Shown piece after piece: positions 56,903 to 64,000 of a DNA stretch of 64,000 nt. Each line of letters starts with the position of its first letter. The stretch's first letter is position 1. The DNA lies in the NCBI RefSeq assembly GCF_000717055.1, contig NZ_JNXI01000018.1:98218-162217 (forward strand), given 5' to 3'. Source of the stretch: Streptomyces iakyrus. GTDB lineage: Bacteria > Actinomycetota > Actinomycetes > Streptomycetales > Streptomycetaceae. Under the pieces are notes generated by a model. The model ran no database searches, was not told where the DNA came from, and saw only the letters and a list, made by a program, of their open reading frames with translations. Position numbers and translations under genes: made by a program.

Positions 56903-57706
56903 TCACCCCAGCCGCGCCGCCAGCCCCCCGGTGCAACGAACCTCATCCCCGGCCGTGATCAGCAGCGCTTCCACGTCCGGCAGCGACTCCAGCCATGCCA
57001 GGCCCTCCCGCGAGCCCATCGCGAACGCCGCCGTGGCCCAGCAGTCGACGAACGTCAGCCGGGGCCCCACCACCGTCACGGAGACCAGGTCCGTCACGGC
57101 TGAACGCCCCGTCCGGGGATCGACGATGTGGTCTCCCCGTTCGGCCGTACCGGACGTGGCGACGGCCAATTCCGACACCCCCGCCGCGGAGACGACCGCC
57201 GCGAGACCCCCGGGCCGCAACGGATCGGCCACCCCCACCCGCCACGGCCGCTGCCCACCCGGCGTCCCGAGCAACTGCACGTCGCCGCCGCCGTTCAGAT
57301 TCACTCCGCACACCCCGGGCACGTCCGCCAGACGCCGCGCCGCCCGCTCGACCGCCCAGCCCTTGACGATGCCGGTCGGATCGAGGCGGCCCCGGTACGA
57401 CGTGCTGAACCAGCCGTCGCTCCTGCGCTCCGCCTCGGCGGCCAGTTCCAGCACCTCGGCGACCTCGCGGTCGCACTCCGCGACCGTCAGCTCCCCGCGC
57501 TGGAGCCGGGAGATCTGGCTGTCCTCGCGGTAGGTGCTGAACACCTCGTCGACCCGGTGCAGTCCGGCGACGGCCTCGTCCAGGGCCGCGCGCACGGCGG
57601 CCGGTTCCCCGCCGCGGACGTCGAAGGAGAAGACGGTCCCCATCGTCTCCTCGGCATGACGTACCGCGGCGGGAGCCTCTGCGGAGTCGGCCACGGTGTC
57701 AGCCAC
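56903..57706 (-). CDS. apbE: FAD:protein FMN transferase (ApbE-like)
   Basis: About 267 residues from GTG 57706 (GTG 57694 also possible). The ApbE core is present: ETMGTVFSFDV, VFSTYREDSQISRLQRGE, GRLDPTGIVKGWAVERAA, NLNGGGDVQLLG, ATSGTAERGDHIVDPRTGR and VDCWATAAFAMG. ApbE moves FMN from FAD onto Ser/Thr of exported flavoproteins; the target is surely the FMN-binding protein just upstream, whose stop overlaps this start. No signal peptide or lipobox is visible from this start. In the sequence as given, this frame is also continuous with the N-terminus of the upstream gene, giving a 539-codon open frame. Confidence 0.87.
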   Translation of the reverse strand: MADTVADSAEAPAAVRHAEETMGTVFSFDVRGGEPAAVRAALDEAVAGLHRVDEVFSTYREDSQISRLQRGELTVAECDREVAEVLELAAEAERRSDGWFSTSYRGRLDPTGIVKGWAVERAARRLADVPGVCGVNLNGGGDVQLLGTPGGQRPWRVGVADPLRPGGLAAVVSAAGVSELAVATSGTAERGDHIVDPRTGRSAVTDLVSVTVVGPRLTFVDCWATAAFAMGSREGLAWLESLPDVEALLITAGDEVRCTGGLAARLG

Positions 57707-58522
57707 CGGCCTGGTCCAGTGCGGACTGGAGGGACTTCTTGTAGCCGGCGCTGGTGTACGTGGCCCCGGACACGGCGTCGATCTGCGCGTTTCCGGCCGC
57801 CACGGCCGCCTGGTTGAGGCGGGGGACGGAGGAGGAGGTGATCTGGTCGCTGCGGCCGCCCTTGGGGGCCTGGACCGCCTCGGCCCTGCGAGGAGCCGCC
57901 GCCGGCCGGAGCCTTGTCCAGTGCGGACTGGAGGGACTTCTTGTAGCCGGCGCTGGTGTACGTGGCGCCCGAGACCGCGTCGATGTCCGCGTTTCCGGCC
58001 GCCACGGCCGCCTGGTTGAGGCGGGGGACGGAGGAGGAGGTGATCTGGTCGCTGCGGCCGCCCTTGGGGGCCTGGACCGCCTCGGCACGCCTTCGCCTTG
58101 TCCAGTGCGGACTGGAGGGACTTCTTGTAGCCGGCGCTGGTGTACGTGGCGCCCGAGACCGCGTCGATCTCCGCGCTCTGCGCCGCGACCGCCGCCTGGT
58201 TCAGACGCGGCACCGAGCTGGCCGTGATCTGGTCGCTGCGGCCGCCCTTGGGGGCCTGCACCGCCTCGGCCTGGGTGATCTTGCCGTTGTTCATGGTCAG
58301 GCGGACCTGCACCGCGCCGTACTGCGTCTGCGCGGCGTCACCGGTGACCGCGCCGTTCACGCCGCCCTGCGGTGCCTGCCCGGCCGCCGCGGGCGGCGCC
58401 TGGCCCGCCGCCTGGGCCGAACCCGGGTCGGAGGCCGGCTTCAGGGACAGCAGCAGCACGATCCCGGAGACGGTGGCTGCGCCGGCGAGCACGGCACGCC
58501 GGACGGGGTGAGACTTCCTCAT
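57699..58522 (-). CDS. FMN-binding protein with three tandem domains, two frameshifts between them
   Basis: Starts at ATG 58522 with a signal-anchor (AVLAGAATVSGIVLLLSLKP) and an Ala/Gln/Pro-rich linker. The first FMN-binding domain runs from AVQVRLTMNNGKITQAEAVQAPKGG to IDAVSGATYTSAGYKKSLQSALDKA; SGAT is the site where ApbE attaches FMN to Thr. Two more 57-codon copies follow but each lies one base further out of frame. Read in their own frames they are intact, and the last ends SALDQAGG with a stop at 57699-57701, coupled to apbE. One base fewer in each linker would give a single triple-flavin protein of about 270 residues. As sequenced, the N-terminal frame misreads copies two and three. 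Confidence 0.75.
57714..57884 (-). repeat. 171-bp FMN-binding repeat, copy 3 (last)
   Basis: Encodes AEAVQAPKGGRSDQIT, SSVPRLNQAAVAAGNAQ and DAVSGATYTSAGYKK in its own frame. Nearly identical to copy 2, with differences only around codons for VSGA and GNAQI. Separated from copy 2 by 31 bases. Confidence 0.9.
57916..58086 (-). repeat. 171-bp FMN-binding repeat, copy 2
   Basis: Same 57 codons as copy 3 with GNADI in place of GNAQI. Starts 202 bp from copy 3 and 184 bp from copy 1; both distances equal 3n+1. Confidence 0.9.
58100..58270 (-). repeat. 171-bp FMN-binding repeat, copy 1 (in frame with the start)
   Basis: In frame with ATG 58522. It matches copy 2 at both ends but differs in the middle (PRLNQAAVAAQSAEI), so it is the more diverged, probably older copy. 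A 13-base linker separates it from copy 2. Confidence 0.9.
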
Positions 58523-58562
58523 CGTTTCCCAAACTCCTGAAAGACCGTTGGTGTCCCGTCGC

Positions 58563-59945
58563 TCACATCTCGAACGACTCGTGATGGATACGGCGAGCGG
58601 GTACTCCCGCGCCGCGCAGTGCCTCGTAGACGGACTGGGCGAAGCCGGGCGGCCCGCACATGAAGACGTCGTGGTCCTCGATGTCCGGGATCTTGCGCTG
58701 GAGGGACTCCGCCGAGATGTCGGGGCGTTCGCCCTCCGGGCTGTTGACCGCGTACATCAGCCGGGCGCCGCGCTCGTCGGCGATCTTGGCGAGCTCGCCC
58801 CACAGCGCCAGGTCCTGCGTGGTGTTGGCCCGGTAGAGCAGGGTGATGTCGCCGGACGCGCCCGGCAGCGTCTCGAACAGCGCCCGCATCGGGGTGATGC
58901 CCACACCGCCCGCGACCAGCAGCACCTTGCCGCGGCTGCGGCGCTGGGCGGTCATCGCGCCGTACGGGCCCTCGGCCCACACCTTGGTGCCCGGTTCGAG
59001 ATCACGCAGCCGGGAGGTGTGGTCACCGATCGCCTTGACCGTGATCCGCAGCATGTCCGGGCGGGGCGCCGCCGACAGCGAGTACGGGTGGGAACTGAAG
59101 CGCATGCCCGGCGCCTTGAACCGCCAGCGGAAGAAGTGCCCGGCCTCCGCGCCCATCCGGTGCAGCTTGCGCCCGCTGATCAGCACGGACACGATCCCGG
59201 GGGTCTCCTCTATGACCGCCGCCACCCGCATGCGGTGCCGCATGTTCAGCCGGATCGGGGTGAGGATCCGGTACCAGACGACCAGCGCGGTCACCACGCC
59301 GTACAGCCCGTACCAGAAGGTCTTCGCGGCCGGCTCGACGGCGAACTCGTTGCCGGTGGTGATCTGGTGCCAGAACGTCAGGTACACCGCCGCGTACGTC
59401 AGCAGGTGCACGTGGTACCAGGTGTCGTACCCGATCAGCCGGCGCACCCCGCCGATCGACAGGATCCCGATGAGGAACAGCAGGCCCGTGCCGATGGCGG
59501 CCTTGCCCATGTCCGGCAGCTGGTTGATGGAGTCGGTCGTCTGCTGGACGATGTCGCCGAGCCCCTTGCCCGCCTGCAGGGCGTAGCCCCACATGATGAG
59601 GAAGACGTGGGCGAGGACCAGGCAGAGCGTGTAGCGGCCGGTCATGGCGTGCCAGCGCGCGACCCGGTCGGTGCCCACCCGGCGCTCCAGCGCGGGCACC
59701 CGGGCCATCTGGAGCACCACCAGCGCCATGAGGTAGCCGGCGAGCAGACCGGTGATCCGGCCGGCGGCCAGGATCTTGCTCGTGTTGTCCGCGAGGGACG
59801 GTGTGTTGTCCCACCACAGCCACAGCACGGCCGCCGCACCGGCCCACAGGGCGATCAGCAGCGGGACGGCCGGGGAGCGGCGCGGGCGGATGCGGCGCAT
59901 CGTCTGGCGGCGGGCGGCACGTCCGCCTGCGAGCGTGGTGGTCAC
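58563..59945 (-). CDS. Membrane ferric-reductase-like ferredoxin reductase
   Basis: About 460 residues from GTG 59945, with GGAGG 5 bases upstream. Six transmembrane segments (residues about 25-235) contain the spaced histidines of the ferric reductase haem domain (RWHAMTGRYTLCLVLAHVF, YDTWYHVHLLTYAAVYLTFWHQ). The cytosolic half has an FAD-binding barrel (FSSHPYSLSAAP) and an NAD(P)H domain (VAGGVGITPMRALFETLPG, VFMCGPPGFAQSVYEALRG). It should pass electrons from NAD(P)H through haem across the membrane to the FMN-binding protein encoded 40 bases downstream. Confidence 0.88.
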   Translation of the reverse strand: MTTTLAGGRAARRQTMRRIRPRRSPAVPLLIALWAGAAAVLWLWWDNTPSLADNTSKILAAGRITGLLAGYLMALVVLQMARVPALERRVGTDRVARWHAMTGRYTLCLVLAHVFLIMWGYALQAGKGLGDIVQQTTDSINQLPDMGKAAIGTGLLFLIGILSIGGVRRLIGYDTWYHVHLLTYAAVYLTFWHQITTGNEFAVEPAAKTFWYGLYGVVTALVVWYRILTPIRLNMRHRMRVAAVIEETPGIVSVLISGRKLHRMGAEAGHFFRWRFKAPGMRFSSHPYSLSAAPRPDMLRITVKAIGDHTSRLRDLEPGTKVWAEGPYGAMTAQRRSRGKVLLVAGGVGITPMRALFETLPGASGDITLLYRANTTQDLALWGELAKIADERGARLMYAVNSPEGERPDISAESLQRKIPDIEDHDVFMCGPPGFAQSVYEALRGAGVPARRIHHESFEM

Positions 59946-60072
59946 GGTTCCTCCGTGGGGACTTGACCCTTGGCCCACAGATACGTGCCGGGACACGGGA
60001 GTGTTCAGCCACGGTCCGAGTCGGCTGCGAAGAGGAGTGACCGCTGGTAACCCACGCCCGGCCGACGCCCCG

Positions 60073-60771
60073 TCACAGCCGCGTGACGGCCGTCTTCCCG
60101 TTCACCGTGCCGACGGCGATGTGCGGCCGCCGCGCGGGGTCGGCCCAGGTCAGGAGCCGCCGCATCGCGTCCTCGGGCACGGACACACAACCGGCCGTCG
60201 CGCCCCGCCCGTTGACATGGAGGAAGATCCCCGCGCCGCGCCCCCGCACGGGACGCTCGTAGTTGAAGCCGATGACGAGGGCGTGTGCGTACTGGGCGCG
60301 GTAGGTGATCAGCCGCTCGGCCTCGGCGGCCCGGCAGTCGGCCGCGCGGGGCTCGCTCCAGCGGTTGTAGGAGCGGGAGTCGTTGTCCTGGCACCACCAG
60401 GAGTCCCGGTGCACCCTGCGGTAGCCGTACGCCGTCCCGGGCGGCGCCGCCTTGATGCCGAAGGCGTACGGCAGACGGTAGAGGCCGGTGGGTGTGGTGC
60501 TGGTGCCCTGCTTGCGGGAGGCGCCCGCGACCAGCCCGTTCGCCCCGAAGCGCGCGGGCGCGGAGCCCCTCTTCACCCAGCGTCCGTCTCCGCCGCGGTC
60601 CCACCAGGTGAGCGTGCCGGTCGTCGAGGCCCGCTGCGGGGCCACCGCGGTGATCAGCTGGGTGCCGCCGCCGGTGTCCGCCATCCGGGCCGGCAGCGGC
60701 GGCGGGGCGGGCGGCCCGGCGCCGAGCACGATCAGGGAGGAGAGGGCGAGGGTGACGGCACCGGGGCGCAT
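60073..60771 (-). CDS. Secreted L,D-transpeptidase-like (YkuD) protein
   Basis: A 232-residue protein from ATG 60771 with a Sec signal (VTLALSSLIVLGAGPPAPPPLPA). The catalytic segment reads FLHVNGRGATAGCVSVPEDAMRRLL, matching the His...Gly-Cys of YkuD-type enzymes. Upstream KQGTSTTPTGLYRLPYAFG fits the family as well. It could cross-link peptidoglycan or have lost that role. Its start is 3 bases after the stop of the PPOX gene, so they share an operon. Confidence 0.82.
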   Translation of the reverse strand: MRPGAVTLALSSLIVLGAGPPAPPPLPARMADTGGGTQLITAVAPQRASTTGTLTWWDRGGDGRWVKRGSAPARFGANGLVAGASRKQGTSTTPTGLYRLPYAFGIKAAPPGTAYGYRRVHRDSWWCQDNDSRSYNRWSEPRAADCRAAEAERLITYRAQYAHALVIGFNYERPVRGRGAGIFLHVNGRGATAGCVSVPEDAMRRLLTWADPARRPHIAVGTVNGKTAVTRL

Positions 60772-60774
60772 GCC

Positions 60775-61362
60775 TCAGACCGTAGAGGGAGGCAGCGGCA
60801 ACGGCAGCCCGGGTAGTCCGTCCAGGCTGCTGGCGATGTGCTCCTTTGTGCTGAAGTACGCGCTGAGCGAGGCGTCGTCCTCCCGGGCGAACCGCTTGGA
60901 GTGCAGGTCCCGGTCCTCCTCGTACGCCATGAAGGGCACCCCGTAGCCGCAGGTGTCGCGGACGAGTTCGGCGGTGACGACGATGATCGCGCGCAGGCCG
61001 TGCTGCGTCGGGTCGATGTCCGGGAAGTGCCCGAGCAGTTCCCGGAAACGGGGGTCGTCGCGGAAGACCGGCTCACCCCTGCCGTGTACACGGACGATGT
61101 TCGGCGGGCCCTGGAAGGCGCACCACATCAGCGTGATCCGCCCGTTCTCCCGGAGGTGGGCGATGGTCTCGGCGTTGGAACCGGCGAAGTCGAGGTAGGC
61201 CACCGTGAGCTCGTCCAGCACCGCGAAGGAGCCCGTGAGCCCCTTGGGTGAAAGGTTGACCGTGCCGTCGGCGGCCAGAGGGGCGGTGGCGGTGAAGAAG
61301 ACCGGCTGCGCCTCTATGAAGGTGCGGAGCCGGCCGTCTATGCGCTCATAAGTCTTTCCCAT
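60775..61362 (-). CDS. Pyridoxamine 5'-phosphate oxidase-family (PPOX) protein
   Basis: A 195-residue protein from ATG 61362. FFTATAPLAADGTVNLSPKGLTGSFAVLDELTVAYLDFAGSNAETIAHLRENGRITLMWCAFQGPPNIVRVHGRG is the flavin/F420-binding split barrel. No Shine-Dalgarno precedes the start, and a good -10 lies 8 bases before it, so the mRNA is probably leaderless. True pyridoxine oxidase is unlikely; a flavin- or F420-dependent reductase is more plausible. Confidence 0.87.
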   Translation of the reverse strand: MGKTYERIDGRLRTFIEAQPVFFTATAPLAADGTVNLSPKGLTGSFAVLDELTVAYLDFAGSNAETIAHLRENGRITLMWCAFQGPPNIVRVHGRGEPVFRDDPRFRELLGHFPDIDPTQHGLRAIIVVTAELVRDTCGYGVPFMAYEEDRDLHSKRFAREDDASLSAYFSTKEHIASSLDGLPGLPLPLPPSTV

Positions 61363-61370
61363 GCCGAACG

Positions 61371-61404
61371 ATTATGGTCGCAGATCTTTCGACTGTCTAA
61401 AGAT
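61371..61404 (-). promoter_or_regulatory. Leaderless promoter and dyad operator of the PPOX gene
   Basis: On the minus strand TTAGAC (61400-61395) and CATAAT (61376-61371) are 18 bases apart, and the -10 ends 8 bases before the ATG. The near-perfect dyad TCTTTCGACTGTCTAAAGA (61385-61403) covers the -35, a typical repressor site of MarR or TetR type. Confidence 0.6.
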
Positions 61405-61448
61405 TTGCGGGATCCGGTCACCTCTGCCGGATCCAGCAGGCGTCGTCC

Positions 61449-61485
61449 GTGGCCGCCCCGGCCGGCGCTCCCACGGGGCGGCCAC
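61449..61485 (-). terminator. Terminator of the secreted repeat protein gene
   Basis: GTGGCCGCCCCG (61449-61460) and CGGGGCGGCCAC (61474-61485) form a perfect 12-bp stem with a 13-base loop, 9 bases beyond the stop at 61494. Confidence 0.75.
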
Positions 61486-61493
61486 AGCGCCTG

Positions 61494-62114
61494 TCACCTC
61501 ACTTGGTGAGCGTGCAGGTGGCCAGGGAGTCCAGGCCCTGCGGCTTGGCGGCGGTCCGTCCGATGGCGGTGGCGATGCGGTTGACGGTCGCGACGCGCTT
61601 GTCCTTGGCGGTCGACCTCGGCCTTGGCGGAGGCGGGCACGTCAGGCAGCTTGGAGCGGACGTCGGGGCAGGTGATCGTGCCGGCGGCGGCGTTGCCGGC
61701 ATTCCCTGCGTTGCCCGCGTTACCGGCATTGCCCGCGTTGCCGGCGTTCCCTGCATTCCCCGCGTTGCCGCCCGCCTGCGGCTTGCCGGCCGCGCCGCCG
61801 CCCGCGTTCGTACCCGCGGCGTTCAGCGTGCAGGTGGCCAGGGAGTCCAGGCCCTGCGGCTTGGCGGCGGTCCGTCCGATGGCGGTGGCGATGCGGTTGA
61901 CGGTCGCGACGCGCTTGTCCTTGAGCTTCGACCTGACGTCCGGGCAGGTGATCGTGCCGGGGCTCGCGAGTGTCCGGGCGCTGGTCCCGTCGCTCTTGGA
62001 GCCCTCCCCGGCGAGGGCGAATCCGGCGATCACCGTGCCGGACAGTGCCACCGCGGCGGCGCCGCCGATGAACGTGACGCGACGCTTGTTGTACTTCGGA
62101 AGAGCCCTGGACAT
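61494..62114 (-). CDS. Small secreted two-repeat protein, second repeat frameshifted
   Basis: A 206-residue reading frame from ATG 62114 (GAGG upstream). A signal peptide (VTFIGGAAAVALSGTVIAGFALAGEG) precedes repeat one: TITCPDVRSKLKDKRVATVN, RIATAIGRTAAKPQGLDSLATCTL, with two cysteines. A glycine/asparagine linker of about nine AGN units follows (about 61690-61770), then TITCPDVRSKLPDVPASAKAEVDR. There the frame is lost: the expected KDKRVATVNRIATAIG...LATCTLTK continuation exists one frame over and ends at 61499-61501. As sequenced the C-terminal 45 residues are Arg/His-rich missense. Function unknown. Confidence 0.65.
   Translation of the reverse strand: MSRALPKYNKRRVTFIGGAAAVALSGTVIAGFALAGEGSKSDGTSARTLASPGTITCPDVRSKLKDKRVATVNRIATAIGRTAAKPQGLDSLATCTLNAAGTNAGGGAAGKPQAGGNAGNAGNAGNAGNAGNAGNAGNAGNAAAGTITCPDVRSKLPDVPASAKAEVDRQGQARRDRQPHRHRHRTDRRQAAGPGLPGHLHAHQVR
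61509..61607 (-). repeat. 99-bp perfect direct repeat, second copy
   Basis: Identical over 99 bases to 61825-61923, 316 bp apart (3 x 105 + 1), so the two copies lie in different frames. Confidence 0.9.
61825..61923 (-). repeat. 99-bp perfect direct repeat, first copy
   Basis: In frame with ATG 62114; encodes KDKRVATVNRIATAIGRT and the following AAKPQGLDSLATCTL. See the second copy at 61509-61607. Confidence 0.9.
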
Positions 62115-62191
62115 GCGGATGCCTCACTAGGGGGTCGGGGTGTTGTCGGTGTCGTAACGCGGCGCCTGCGTTCGGCGAGAGGTACGGGTAA

Positions 62192-63778
<1,587 letters not shown>

Positions 63779-64000
63779 AGGGTGTTGCAGAAGGCCTGGT
63801 GGCGGCGTGTCTGGGTGATGACTGCCCCTGCTGTTTCACCCTGCCATGGCGAGGTTGTGCATGGTGGCCACCGCCTGGATGGCGTGATGGAGGCCGTCGC
63901 GCCTTTGGCGGCAGTCGCGGAGGATCTTCCAGTTCTTCATTCGGGCGAAGGTGTGCTCGACGCGAGCCCGCACACGCCGGTGTTCGGCGTTGTCCTCCTC
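63779..64000 (-). mobile_element. IS5-family insertion sequence, one end (partial)
   Basis: The element seems to begin directly after the argH TAA (63776-63778) with AGGGTGTTGCAGAAGG, which looks like a terminal inverted repeat, and carries the 3' end of a transposase gene. It continues beyond the window, so family details and target duplication cannot be confirmed. Confidence 0.7.
63836..64000 (-). CDS. IS5-family transposase, C-terminal part (partial)
   Basis: Reading the minus strand from 64000 gives EEDNAEHRRVRARVEHTFAR, MKNWKILRDCRQRRDGLHHA and IQAVATMHNLAMAG before TGA at 63836-63838. The RARVEHTFARMKNWKILRDCR block is the C-terminal DDE region of IS5-type (IS112-like) transposases, containing the catalytic Glu in VEH. 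The rest of the gene lies outside the window. Confidence 0.82.
   Translation of the reverse strand, partial: EEDNAEHRRVRARVEHTFARMKNWKILRDCRQRRDGLHHAIQAVATMHNLAMAG

Noticed and set aside
61690..61770. Regular short repeats considered as a CRISPR-like array
   Set aside because: They are AGN codon repeats within a protein linker, with a 9-base period and no spacers.

Overview
The window is a stretch of Streptomyces chromosome. The evidence is the very high GC content, the dense GTG/ATG gene packing with 4-base stop/start overlaps, a conservon (sensor kinase, roadblock protein, DUF742 protein, small GTPase, P450), rare TTA codons, and short GC-rich intergenic repeats typical of the genus. Gene content and order resemble, from memory, the S. 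coelicolor core region that runs from the rar/cvn9 conservon past infC-rpmI-rplT and pheST to the arginine cluster. Most of the window is therefore conserved core, and the oddities are local.

Layout. 1-6.2 kb: end of a Ski2-like helicase, then the conservon cvnABCDE. 6.2-9.8 kb: pseudouridine synthase, acetyltransferase, siderophore-interacting reductase with an iron-box-like operator, and a 5'-3' exonuclease. 9.9-13.6 kb: a two-gene glycine betaine ABC importer whose permease carries two fused substrate-binding domains. 14-17.3 kb: XRE-cupin regulator, cobalamin-binding-like protein, TDT exporter and its divergent LysR regulator. 17.4-24.1 kb: a cluster that fits gamma-glutamylated ethanolamine (or similar amine) catabolism, consisting of permease, GntR regulator, GlnA-like ligase, aldehyde dehydrogenase, SDR and gamma-glutamyl hydrolase. 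24.2-31.3 kb: DUF2510 protein, PLP aldolase/deaminase, a large disordered membrane protein paired with a mycosin-like protease, SseB and DUF1844 proteins. 31.3-39 kb: infC-rpmI-rplT, rRNA methyltransferase, orphan histidine kinase, pheST. 39.3-51.7 kb: NsdA-like regulator, Nudix hydrolase, 3-hydroxyacyl-CoA dehydrogenase, a GH10-like hydrolase, a DMT exporter and MocR regulator with overlapping start codons, a phosphatase gene broken by a small palindromic repeat, and a secreted arabinofuranosidase.

51.8-63.8 kb: arginine biosynthesis, argC-J-B-D-R and, 5.6 kb further on, argH. Both argC and argH have a -35/-10 promoter overlapping ARG-box-like palindromes. The DNA between argR and argH holds a flavin electron-transfer operon (membrane ferric-reductase-like protein, FMN-binding protein, ApbE flavin transferase), an L,D-transpeptidase-like protein, a PPOX-family protein and a small secreted repeat protein.

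The most unusual signal is in that last interval. The FMN-binding domain is present as three 171-bp tandem copies, each keeping the flavin attachment motif, but separated by linkers that put each copy in a different reading frame. The secreted repeat protein shows the same pattern: a perfect 99-bp repeat offset by 3n+1. The window ends in an IS5-type insertion sequence abutting the argH stop codon.
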